NCBI GenBank assembly: GCA_027886975.1
Contig: JAPCJK010000002.1
Coordinates: forward strand, 1 to 53,352
Source: Nitrososphaerota archaeon
Lineage (GTDB): Archaea > Thermoproteota > Nitrososphaeria > Nitrososphaerales > Gagatemarchaeaceae
Reading direction: 5' to 3'
Length of the DNA: 53,352 bases
The notes under the pieces were generated by a model. The model did no database searches, was not told where the DNA came from, and saw only the letters and a program-made list of their open reading frames with translations. Positions 38,759-46,508 of the stretch are shown one piece after another; the stretch's first letter is position 1; each line of letters starts with the position of its first letter. Both the position numbers and the translations under genes were made by a program.

Positions 38759-39727
38759 TTAAACGCCTTTCCCCTCAGAGGTTAGTCGCGGACGGAGTTT
38801 GGCGAGCATGTCGGCTACCATCCTCTGCAGGTCGTAGTCGTGCTTCCATCCCCAGTCGCGCCTCGCCTCCGAGTCGTCGATGGACATCGGCCAGGAATCG
38901 GCTATTTTCTGTCGTTGGTCGGGGGAGTAAGTGACTGTGAACCCGGGGATGTGCGTCCGGATTTCGGCGGCGAGCTCGCCGGCCGAGAAGCTGATGGCAG
39001 CGAGGTTGTATCCGAGATGACGAGGCGCCTTTTTCGGCTCGGCCTCCATTAACATCACCGTAGCCTTCAACGCGTCGGGCATGTACATCATGGGAAGGAC
39101 GGTGTCCTCCCTGAGGAAGCAGACATAGGAGCCCTTCTGAAGAACAGCGTAGAAGATCTCGACGGCGTAGTCCGTCGTCCCTCCCCCAGGGGGCGCGACA
39201 TTGCTTATCAGGCCCGGGTACCTGAGGATTCTGACGTCGAGGCCGTACTTGACGAAATAATAGTTGCAGAGGAGCTCTCCCGCGACCTTGGTCACTCCGT
39301 ACATGGTGGTCGGGTTCAGGGGTGAATTCTGCGGAGCGTTGGTCCGTGGGGCGTCAGGGCCGAAAGCTCCGATGGAACTCGGCCAGAAGAGTTTGCGCAC
39401 CCCGTTCTTCCTCGCCGCCTCGAGGACATTCCTTAGTCCGTCAATATTCACTCGCCAGGCGAGTTGGGGGTCATTCTCCCCGGTCGCAGAAAGCAGGGCG
39501 GCCAGGTGGTAGATAGTGTCGACATTGAACTCCCGGATCGCGCCGTCGATGGCGGCGCTGTCCCCGGTGTCGAGAGTTACAAGTGGACCGTCTCTGAGCG
39601 AGGGGCCTCCTGAGGCTTTGTGGATTGCCGCTACCACGTTGTCCTTGCCGTAGAGGGAACGCAGGTGGGGCACGAGTTCTGTGCCTATCTGCCCTGCAGA
39701 ACCTGTCACGAGGACTCTGGGCAACAA
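38759..39727 (-). CDS. tdh: L-threonine 3-dehydrogenase, SDR type
   Basis: This 322-residue NAD-dependent epimerase/SDR-fold enzyme starts with VLVTGSAGQIGTELV and has YHLAALLSATGENDP, PSSIGAFGP, the YGVTK catalytic pair and RYPGLIS. These features match the short-chain-type threonine dehydrogenase found in archaea and bacteria, distinct from the zinc-dependent enzyme. It oxidises threonine to 2-amino-3-ketobutyrate for Kbl. The start is TTG 39727. A TTTAAGG box (39750-39756, minus strand) lies 23-29 bases upstream, so the tdh-kbl mRNA is probably leaderless. Confidence 0.93.
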   Translation of the reverse strand: MLPRVLVTGSAGQIGTELVPHLRSLYGKDNVVAAIHKASGGPSLRDGPLVTLDTGDSAAIDGAIREFNVDTIYHLAALLSATGENDPQLAWRVNIDGLRNVLEAARKNGVRKLFWPSSIGAFGPDAPRTNAPQNSPLNPTTMYGVTKVAGELLCNYYFVKYGLDVRILRYPGLISNVAPPGGGTTDYAVEIFYAVLQKGSYVCFLREDTVLPMMYMPDALKATVMLMEAEPKKAPRHLGYNLAAISFSAGELAAEIRTHIPGFTVTYSPDQRQKIADSWPMSIDDSEARRDWGWKHDYDLQRMVADMLAKLRPRLTSEGKGV

Positions 39728-39768
39728 ATCGACCCCCCTATGTACGATGTTTAAGGATTCGAAGATTC

Positions 39769-39999
39769 CTACGAAATTATCTTCATCGTGATGGTGGAGA
39801 CGACACCGGGCTTCGACCTAAGGTTCTCAGCGATAATCGATTTGACTGCCTGGTCGTCGGCCCCTTCTACCATGACCAGGAGGTCGTAAAGGCCGTAGAG
39901 CTGGTAGACTGACGTAATTCCTGCCATGCCCTTGAGGGCGGAGATGCTCTCCTCCTCAGAGCCCGGGCTGAGGTTTACGAGGACTATCGCCTTTTCCAT
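39769..39999 (-). CDS. Stand-alone Lrp/AsnC ligand-binding (RAM) domain protein
   Basis: This 76-residue protein consists of only the RAM/ACT-like regulatory domain: KAIVLVNLSPGSEEESI, VYQLYGLYDLLVMVEGAD and GVVSTITMKI. There is no helix-turn-helix. Such single-domain proteins bind amino acids and may modulate full-length Lrp regulators. It lies immediately upstream of tdh-kbl on the same strand, which suggests amino-acid sensing (inference). A CTTTAATC box (40030-40037, minus strand) is 31-38 bases before ATG 39999. Confidence 0.88.
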   Translation of the reverse strand: MEKAIVLVNLSPGSEEESISALKGMAGITSVYQLYGLYDLLVMVEGADDQAVKSIIAENLRSKPGVVSTITMKIIS

Positions 40000-40051
40000 G
40001 CCGGTGCGTGGGAAATAGTTAGGCCTTTGATTAAAGATTGCGCCGGCTCGG

Positions 40052-41323
40052 TCAGGGGTGCGTCATCCGCCGAATCGCTTGGTCCAGGGGAAGAAGCTCC
40101 TCCTCGCCGCTCCTCATGTCTCTGAGGGTCACCCCACCGGCCTTCAGCTCCTTTTCCCCCAGAATGACGGTCCAGGTCGTTCCTAGGCGGCTGGCGTCCT
40201 CGAGCTGCTTTGAGAGTGACCTCTGCTGCAGCGGGGACTCGCACGGTATCCCGCTGTCCCTGATCTTCCTCACCACGCGTTGGGCCTCTTGAGAAACTTC
40301 CCTTCCGGCAACGGCGACATAGGCCAGATTCCGCGGAGAACTTGGCTGTGCGGAGAGGGACATGGCCATGCGTTCGACCCCTCCGGCTGCCCCCGTGGCG
40401 GACAGGTCTTGCCTTCTGAGAAGTTTGGGGAGGGCGTCGTACCTCCCGCCCCCGAAGAGGGAGCCGAGTCTTGGGTTCCTGTTGTCCGAGGCTTCGAAGA
40501 CGATCCCAGTGTAGTAATCGATACCCCGTACGATACTCATGTTGTACTCAACGTTCTTCAAGGCCCTTGAATCGAGCATGTCCGCCAGAGATCGTAGTTC
40601 ACTCACCGACTCGAGTTTTAGCTCAGAAGCACGAGCGAGGACGTCGTCCGGAGTCCCGCGCAGCCGTCCGAACTCCAGCAGCGCCTCGACCTCCTTCTCC
40701 TTGAATCCCTTCGCGGTGTACTCTGTACTGAGCTCCTTCGCGGACTTCTTCTCCACCTTGTCGAGGGCGCGCATCAGCTCGGCGAGTCTTGGCTCCTCTG
40801 AGATTCCGATTCTCTTTCGTATGAAATCCTCGACGACCCTCCTGTCCCCCACTTTGATTGTGATGTCCGGAATCCCTGCCCGATCGAGTATGGCAGAGCT
40901 GGCGTCTATGACCTCGGCGTCGGCCTCGGTCGAAGGGGGGCCGAAGATTTCAAGGTCCCATTGGTGAGACCACCTGTACCTGCCGTATTGAGGCTCGTCG
41001 TAGCGCCAGATGCCGCCGAACGCGCCGAGCTTTGCAGGGAGGCGTAGGTCCTTGCGGGAGCAGACGTAGCGGGTGATCCCCACGGTCAGGTCGAAGCGGA
41101 GGCCTATGTCCCGTCCTCCTTTGTCCTTGAAAGCGTAGATCTCTTTGTCGATGTCCTCGCCGCTCTTGGCCCTGAGGATGCTGAGATGCTCCAGAGTGGC
41201 GGGCTCCATGACCTGGAAATTGTAAAGGCGGCAGACCTCCTCGAACGCTGCTCTTACTTTAGACTGGAGGGAGTATCGCTCCGGTTCCACGTCGTCGACG
41301 CCCCTCGGGAGGGAGAGGTCCAA
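40052..41323 (-). CDS. hisS: Histidyl-tRNA synthetase
   Basis: This 423-residue class II synthetase begins SLPRGVDDVEPERY and has motif 2 within GLRFDLTVGITRYV...GGIWRYDEPQYGRYR, the histidine-binding VRGIDYYTGIVFEA and GGGRYD, followed by an anticodon-binding domain. The open frame extends 34 codons upstream into the RFC gene, but those residues are atypical. TTG 41323, one base after the RFC stop codon, gives a normal HisRS N-terminus. The RFC small-subunit gene is directly upstream on the same strand. Confidence 0.93.
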   Translation of the reverse strand: MDLSLPRGVDDVEPERYSLQSKVRAAFEEVCRLYNFQVMEPATLEHLSILRAKSGEDIDKEIYAFKDKGGRDIGLRFDLTVGITRYVCSRKDLRLPAKLGAFGGIWRYDEPQYGRYRWSHQWDLEIFGPPSTEADAEVIDASSAILDRAGIPDITIKVGDRRVVEDFIRKRIGISEEPRLAELMRALDKVEKKSAKELSTEYTAKGFKEKEVEALLEFGRLRGTPDDVLARASELKLESVSELRSLADMLDSRALKNVEYNMSIVRGIDYYTGIVFEASDNRNPRLGSLFGGGRYDALPKLLRRQDLSATGAAGGVERMAMSLSAQPSSPRNLAYVAVAGREVSQEAQRVVRKIRDSGIPCESPLQQRSLSKQLEDASRLGTTWTVILGEKELKAGGVTLRDMRSGEEELLPLDQAIRRMTHP

Positions 41324-41324
41324 G

Positions 41325-42293
41325 CTACTCGGCCTTCTTGCCAATGGCGGAGAGCTGTGCGAGCATGGCGGTGAGCTGCAGTTCGGGCTGGGAGCCTTGG
41401 ACAAGGCGGTAGTCGTATTCAGCAAGAATCGAAATTGCCTTTGCCATGTCGGGGACTTTCAACGACCCGAGTGCCTCGTTTGCGAACCGCAGGAAGTCCC
41501 GCTCGGGGATCCCGTAGACGCGGGTGAGCTCCACCATCTTCGTCCTCGCCGCGTCGAAATCCCCGTCAAGGGCGAGTCCGATGATTTCGAATACCCTCGC
41601 TTTGACGCTGGCGCCTGAGACAGAATTCACTGATTCTGATGTAATTTCCCCCGAGGCCGACGCAGCCTGCATGAGGTTGATTGCTTGCCTAAGGTCCCCC
41701 TGGGTGGCCTCGTAAATGGCCCCGAAGGCTGCGTCCCCGGAATGCTTTAGTTTCTCCTTCTTGGCAATTGACGCCAGGTGCTCGGTGACCGAGGCCTCGT
41801 CGAGGCGCTTGAAACGGAAGATGACGCATCTGCTCTGGAGAGGTTCGATTATCCCTGACGAGTAGTTGCAAATGAGTACGAATCTGGTGTGCTCCGAATT
41901 TTCTTCCATGATCCGCCTTAGTGCTGTCTGCCCGTCATTGGTCATCTCGTCACATTCGTCCAAGATGGCCAGCCTGAAAGGGATGCCTACCCTCCTATCG
42001 GCAAACCGGGCGAAGGTCTTGATCCTCTCGCGGACGACATCGATTCCACGCTCGTCTGACGCGTTCAACGATAAGGTGTAGTCTCGCCAGTGCTCTCCCA
42101 ATATCTGCTTGGCGAGGATCATGGCAGTCGTCGTCTTTCCTGAGCCCGGCGGGCCGGCGAAGAGGAGATGTGGGAGCTGCTCTTTCTTCTCCATTAGTTG
42201 CTTGAGCTTTTGCCTTATCGTAACTTGGTCGACGAGCTCCGAGAGGTCCGAAGGCCTGTATTTCTCGACCCACATAAGGTCCTCGATGGGCAA
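41325..42293 (-). CDS. rfcS: Replication factor C small subunit
   Basis: This 322-residue AAA+ clamp-loader subunit has WVEKYRPSDLSELV (RFC box II), the Walker A GPPGSGKT at 47-54, the Walker B DECDEMT, sensor NYSSGIIEPLQSRC with the SRC arginine finger, and a C-terminal collar domain. It loads the PCNA clamp. The start is TTG 42293; ATG 42275 is an alternative. The 92-base gap before it holds an AT-rich block (ATATTTAT near 42356) too distant to be a leaderless promoter. The large subunit is not in the window. Confidence 0.95.
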   Translation of the reverse strand: MPIEDLMWVEKYRPSDLSELVDQVTIRQKLKQLMEKKEQLPHLLFAGPPGSGKTTTAMILAKQILGEHWRDYTLSLNASDERGIDVVRERIKTFARFADRRVGIPFRLAILDECDEMTNDGQTALRRIMEENSEHTRFVLICNYSSGIIEPLQSRCVIFRFKRLDEASVTEHLASIAKKEKLKHSGDAAFGAIYEATQGDLRQAINLMQAASASGEITSESVNSVSGASVKARVFEIIGLALDGDFDAARTKMVELTRVYGIPERDFLRFANEALGSLKVPDMAKAISILAEYDYRLVQGSQPELQLTAMLAQLSAIGKKAE

Positions 42294-42385
42294 TTAGCCT
42301 GACCTCTGGGGAGTTGAACGTCTCGACAATTTGGAGTGCGTCTCAACTGTCCTTCATATTTATTCGTTGGTAGGGTAAAACGTTG

Positions 42386-43105
42386 TCATAGGCCCGCTAC
42401 CTTTACTCCAAGGTATAGCTTGGCGAGTTCCTGGTGGGAAAGCAACTCCTTCGCCGTCCCCTTGAAGGCGTTCCTCCCGCCGACGAGAAGGTAGGCCCCG
42501 TCTCCTATCTCGAGGGCCCTCCTCGCGTTCTGCTCGACGAGGATTATGGAGAGGCCCCTCTCCTTGGCGAGGCTCTGGATTGTCTTGAGGACTTGGGTCG
42601 CATACTTCGGGGAGAGGTTCGCGGTCGGCTCGTCGAACATTATCAGTTGAGGATTCCTCAGCAGGGCCATCGTCATCGCCACCATTTGTCTCTCACCCCC
42701 GCTCAGGTTGACCACTTTGGACCCGAGGTAGGAGTTTAGCTGGGGGAAGATCTCTAGCGAGTCCTTCAACCTGGTCTCGAAGTCCCCCTTCGAAACAGTG
42801 TATGCGGCCATCTTGAAGTTCTCTGTCACGCTAAGTTGGGTGAAGACGCTGTCGGTCTGCGGGAGGTAGGCGAGTCCCGACCGGGCGATCACGTTCGGCG
42901 GGAGTCCGCTGAGGGTCTTCCCTTCGAATGTGACGGTCCCCTTGTAGATGTTCGTGAGTCCTGTAATTGTCTTGAGGAGGGTGCTCTTCCCCGACCCGTT
43001 GGGCCCGACGACGACTGTGAGTTCCCCAGGAGAAGCTTCTAGGGAAATGTCAGTCAATATCTGCAGCTTGCCGTAGCCGGCGGAGACTGCGTCGACCTTC
43101 AGCAA
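42386..43105 (-). CDS. livF: Branched-chain amino-acid-type ABC transporter ATPase (LivF)
   Basis: This 239-residue ABC ATPase has Walker A GPNGSGKS, the YLPQTDSVF Q-loop region, the LSGGERQMVAM signature, Walker B MFDEPTANLSP and the LVEQNARRAL switch typical of LivF. It powers uptake with LivG. It starts at TTG 43105, three bases after the LivG stop. Confidence 0.92.
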   Translation of the reverse strand: MLKVDAVSAGYGKLQILTDISLEASPGELTVVVGPNGSGKSTLLKTITGLTNIYKGTVTFEGKTLSGLPPNVIARSGLAYLPQTDSVFTQLSVTENFKMAAYTVSKGDFETRLKDSLEIFPQLNSYLGSKVVNLSGGERQMVAMTMALLRNPQLIMFDEPTANLSPKYATQVLKTIQSLAKERGLSIILVEQNARRALEIGDGAYLLVGGRNAFKGTAKELLSHQELAKLYLGVKVAGL

Positions 43106-43108
43106 GCG

Positions 43109-43867
43109 CTATGCACCCAGATAGGCCTCGATGACCTTGGGGTCGGCCATCACGAGCTCAGGCTTCCCGCCGGCGACGACCTTGCCGAATGCCATGGCGG
43201 TGACAGTGTCCACGTATGTGAGCGCGATGTCGAGCCTGTGCTCCACAATCAGGAACGTCACACCAAGCTCGTCCCTGAGCTTGAGGATTCTTCCGAATAT
43301 CTCGTGAGCTAGCGTCGGATTGACGCCCGAAATTGGCTCGTCGAGCAGAACGAGCTTTGCGCCGCTCATGAGGACCCTTCCCAGTTCAAGGAGCTTCATC
43401 TGCCCACCGCTCAATGTGACTGCCTGTTTGTCCCACACCCGGCTCAGGCCAAGTAGATTCAGAAGTCTGAAAGCCTTCTCCGTAGCCCGCGCCTCCTCCT
43501 TGGCCCAGGACCTTCGGAGGAGTGTTCTTATGAACGACTCCCCGGGATTTCCCTTCTCGGCTACCTGAACATTTTCGAGTGCTGTTAGCTTCCAGAAGAG
43601 GTTTGGAATTTGAAAAGTACGTGCAATCCCCGTGTCGTAGAGTTCGTAGGGGGGGAGGCCAGTGATTTCCTTCCCGTCGAATATGACCCTGCCTGAATCC
43701 GGGGTGTAGAAGCCACTTATCACGTTGATCAACGTCGTTTTTCCCGACCCATTCGGCCCAATTAGGATGCTCACCTTCTTGCTTTCGACACTGAGTGTTA
43801 CACCGTCTAGAGCCCTGAGGCTCCCAAAAGATTTCTTAATGTCTATTACTTCGAGGAGCGGTGCCAT
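43109..43867 (-). CDS. livG: Branched-chain amino-acid-type ABC transporter ATPase (LivG)
   Basis: This 252-residue ABC ATPase has Walker A GPNGSGKTTLINVISG, the LivG-typical long segment after ARTFQIPNLFWKLTALENV, the LSGGQMKLLELGR signature and Walker B LLDEPISGVNP. It is the partner of LivF. A T8 tract on the minus strand lies just upstream of its ATG, after the solute-binding protein gene, which may reduce read-through into livGF. Confidence 0.92.
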   Translation of the reverse strand: MAPLLEVIDIKKSFGSLRALDGVTLSVESKKVSILIGPNGSGKTTLINVISGFYTPDSGRVIFDGKEITGLPPYELYDTGIARTFQIPNLFWKLTALENVQVAEKGNPGESFIRTLLRRSWAKEEARATEKAFRLLNLLGLSRVWDKQAVTLSGGQMKLLELGRVLMSGAKLVLLDEPISGVNPTLAHEIFGRILKLRDELGVTFLIVEHRLDIALTYVDTVTAMAFGKVVAGGKPELVMADPKVIEAYLGA

Positions 43868-43875
43868 ACGATTCC

Positions 43876-43883
43876 AAAAAAAA
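43876..43883 (-). terminator. U-tract termination site after the solute-binding protein gene
   Basis: Eight consecutive A on the plus strand, that is T8 in the transcript direction, lie 20 bases past the binding-protein stop codon and before livG. Archaeal RNA polymerase terminates at U-rich tracts without a hairpin, so this could give partial termination between the highly expressed binding protein and the ATPases. Confidence 0.45.
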
Positions 43884-43903
43884 GAGATTTGGGGACCTAT
43901 TGG

Positions 43904-45328
43904 TTACGGAGGATTCGTCCAGGAAACTTTGTCGGTGTCGTATGACCAGGTTCCCGCTAGGACCCAGTCGTACTTAGACCCGCTTTGTACTACTTTCCAG
44001 ACCTGGTAGGAACCAGGTATTCTATCCTGGCTACTCTGCAAGCCTTCCCAGCCCGTTAGACCGAAGAAACTGTTTGCAACGCTAGCCATGACGCTATGAA
44101 TCGCTGTTCCATCGTACTTCCCAGCCGAAAGTACCGCAAGTGCTGCCAGCCAAGTGTCGTCGTAACCCTCCAGCGTGTAGAAGAAATTGCTCGCTGCGAT
44201 TGCTTTCTCGCTCGGCGTGAGCGAAGCGACAAAGGCCGCGGTCCTTGTGTTGTTTATCACATTGAAGAGTGTCGAAGGCAGCCTGACCTGGGCCATTTGA
44301 GCTCCTGATCCTGTCGCATTGGTCAGGACGGTGTTTTGCGCCTGACCGTCAGTCCCGAACCACGGTAGCGTGGTGGCCAGGAGCGATGGGTTGCTGTTGT
44401 GCGCCTGGATCAGAAGTGTACCAAGCTCCTGGAATGTTACTGCATAGATTGCCACGTGGGCGGCTCCGACAGCACTTGAAAGTGTCGTGTAGTCGCTGGC
44501 AATCTGTGAAATCAGGGAGCTAAAGTCAGACGTGGTGGTGTCGTACTTGTACGGCCCCTTTATGTTAGCTGCCGAAACCCCATCCCTTATCAGGTCGATC
44601 TTGGTCGAGTTGGCAAGCCCATTACCGTAGGTGTCATCCCTGTTTATGATGATTGCACCCTGGACCCCTCTGTCGACCATTATCCTGGCGTCCGCCAGAC
44701 CTTGCGCGGTGTCAGCCGGCGCCGTCCTGAACAGATACTTTGGCGCCGATGCCGATGGCTCGAATGCGAGGGCCGCAGAAGTTGAGGATGGACTGATGAG
44801 CACAACATGGTTTGAGTTAGCGGTTGGAAGAATGAACTGCGCTGTGCCGCTGTTCAGAGGTCCAATCACGACCTGTACCCCAGCAGCTATCATTGCCTGA
44901 AATTGCGAAAGCGCCAACGCGTTCTTCAGCTGGTAGTCTTGGCTGTTCAGCGCAAATTTCAGGTTGCAACCTGAACTCTGCAAGTAAGCATTGATGTCCG
45001 TAATGGCATGGTTCTCAGCCAACAGGTCTCCCTTCCCTTGGCTGGACAAGTCTCCGCTAAGGTCGTTCAGAGCCCCGATGGTGAGTGTTTGTCCGTTGCA
45101 CAGACCAGATCCGCCTCCCGAAACTGTGCTCACAACAGTTGTAGTTGCTGTACCACCTTGGAGCGTCGTGGTGGCTGTGCCAACTTGGACTGTCGTGGTG
45201 GCTGTCCTAGTTGTTCCTGAGCTGAGGCCAAGTGAAGGCGCTGCGGCATAGATGATTCCTGCACCAATAAGAAGTCCCACAATCAATGATCCGATTACAG
45301 TTGATGTAGATGCCCCTCTCTTTTTCAA
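43904..45328 (-). CDS. livK: ABC transporter solute-binding protein, LivK-type, membrane-anchored
   Basis: This 474-residue protein has an N-terminal membrane anchor at about residues 9-30 (IGSLIVGLLIGAGIIYAAA). A Thr/Gly-rich linker built of nine-residue repeats (TATTTVQVG, TATTTLQGG, TATTTVVST) spans about residues 37-65. A periplasmic-binding-protein type I domain follows (TIGALNDLSGDLSSQGKGDL, GVQVVIGPLNSGTAQ, SPSSTSAAL, FRTAPADTAQG). It captures branched-chain amino acids or a related solute at the cell surface. The TTG start at 45328 lies 27-34 bases from the AT-rich box shared with livH. Asn/Thr-rich composition and the linker suggest glycosylation (inference). Confidence 0.9.
   Translation of the reverse strand: MKKRGASTSTVIGSLIVGLLIGAGIIYAAAPSLGLSSGTTRTATTTVQVGTATTTLQGGTATTTVVSTVSGGGSGLCNGQTLTIGALNDLSGDLSSQGKGDLLAENHAITDINAYLQSSGCNLKFALNSQDYQLKNALALSQFQAMIAAGVQVVIGPLNSGTAQFILPTANSNHVVLISPSSTSAALAFEPSASAPKYLFRTAPADTAQGLADARIMVDRGVQGAIIINRDDTYGNGLANSTKIDLIRDGVSAANIKGPYKYDTTTSDFSSLISQIASDYTTLSSAVGAAHVAIYAVTFQELGTLLIQAHNSNPSLLATTLPWFGTDGQAQNTVLTNATGSGAQMAQVRLPSTLFNVINNTRTAAFVASLTPSEKAIAASNFFYTLEGYDDTWLAALAVLSAGKYDGTAIHSVMASVANSFFGLTGWEGLQSSQDRIPGSYQVWKVVQSGSKYDWVLAGTWSYDTDKVSWTNPP
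45138..45218 (-). repeat. Three tandem 27-bp repeats coding a Thr-rich linker
   Basis: Units occupy 45138-45164, 45165-45191 and 45192-45218 and each encodes nine residues beginning TATTT or a close variant. The second and third units share a 15-base exact prefix (GTCGTGGTGGCTGTG/C on the plus strand), indicating recent duplication. The number of units could vary between strains. Confidence 0.75.
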
Positions 45329-45354
45329 CGGAGAGCCGAGGAGCTACGGGAAAG

Positions 45355-45362
45355 TATTTTAA
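45355..45362. promoter_or_regulatory. Shared AT-rich promoter element of livK and livH
   Basis: TATTTTAA in the 69-base divergent gap lies 27-34 bases from the binding-protein TTG start and 36-43 bases from the livH TTG start. It could coordinate both halves of the transporter locus. Confidence 0.5.
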
Positions 45363-45397
45363 CTCTTCTACTCTTTCTCGCGGTAGTTCTCCAGAGT

Positions 45398-46507
45398 TTG
45401 GTTCCTCCGTTCGTCTACTCTTCAATCGTTTATGCATCACTTTTCGCTTTTATGGCCTTGGGTTTGACTCTCACCTACATTACCACCAAGGTCCCGAATT
45501 TTGCGTATGGATCTTTCGTTACGGTCGGACTTTACACGGCCTACACGCTCATCAAGGTCTACAAAATTAACCCTTACGAAGCCAGCCCACTTGCTTTCGT
45601 TCTAGGAAGTGCTGTCGCCGTCGCGATGTACCTGGGGATTCTGCGCCCCCTCGCACGGAGAGGGTCAAGTCTGGTATCGCTCATGATAGCGACTTTCGGA
45701 GTGGATGTGGGTTTCATCGGGATATTAGGAATATACACGGATTACCTCCAGAACAAGTTCGGACTCCCAGACGCCAAACAGTTCTTCCAATTCCAAGCTG
45801 ATTTCAGTATCTTTGGCCTAAGAGGCATGGTCCTGGTTGCTCCTCTTGCCCTCGCCATCACGACGTTGGTTCTCTACCTTCTCCTTACCAGAACGAAATT
45901 CGGAGTGGCCATGCGGGCTTCAGTGGAGAATCCACCCCTAGCCAAGATTCTGGGAATCAACGTCGAAAGGGTCTACGTCACGTCTTGGTTCCTCGCGGGA
46001 GGGTTCGCAGGTTTTTCGGGATGCCTTTACACTCTGTGGCTCCCGGGAGGGACGAGCACTGGTTCCAACCTGATAGTGGAGATCTTCGCTTCCAGCATAC
46101 TCGGAGGTCTCACAAGCATCTTTGGGGCTGTTTTAGGCGGGCTTGCTATTGGCGGAAGTGAGGTAGGTCTAGGGACCGACTTGACTACAGGATTCGGTCT
46201 GCCGGGAGCCATGGTTATCGCAGGACTTTCTGTGCTAGCAGGGCTCTATGTCTGGCGCCGGAAAGGGACCACCAAGAAGCTTCTGTCGCTCTTCCTCCTT
46301 GGCTTCGGAGTGTACATCATTCTCGACGCGGCGCTCGGATATCCATTAGACTTCCTCGCGCCAAGCCTGGTCAATGGCTTCGGGGCCGAGGCGATTGAAT
46401 ACCAAAAGGGAATTCCACTCCTAATAATGGTGGTGACCTTGTTGGTGCTGCCCAAAGGGCTCGTGTCACTGGGCTGGGGGAGACTCATCAGAAGAAGAAA
46501 GGCGTAG
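45398..46507 (+). CDS. livH: Branched-chain amino-acid-type ABC transporter permease (LivH)
   Basis: This 369-residue membrane protein has about nine to ten hydrophobic helices. It contains the LivH/LivM family motif RASVENPPLAKILGINVERVY (EAA-like cytoplasmic loop) and AGGFAGFSGCLYTLWLPGG. It forms the membrane channel with LivM. The start is TTG 45398. LivM follows after one base. Confidence 0.92.
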   Translation: MVPPFVYSSIVYASLFAFMALGLTLTYITTKVPNFAYGSFVTVGLYTAYTLIKVYKINPYEASPLAFVLGSAVAVAMYLGILRPLARRGSSLVSLMIATFGVDVGFIGILGIYTDYLQNKFGLPDAKQFFQFQADFSIFGLRGMVLVAPLALAITTLVLYLLLTRTKFGVAMRASVENPPLAKILGINVERVYVTSWFLAGGFAGFSGCLYTLWLPGGTSTGSNLIVEIFASSILGGLTSIFGAVLGGLAIGGSEVGLGTDLTTGFGLPGAMVIAGLSVLAGLYVWRRKGTTKKLLSLFLLGFGVYIILDAALGYPLDFLAPSLVNGFGAEAIEYQKGIPLLIMVVTLLVLPKGLVSLGWGRLIRRRKA

Positions 46508-46508
46508 A

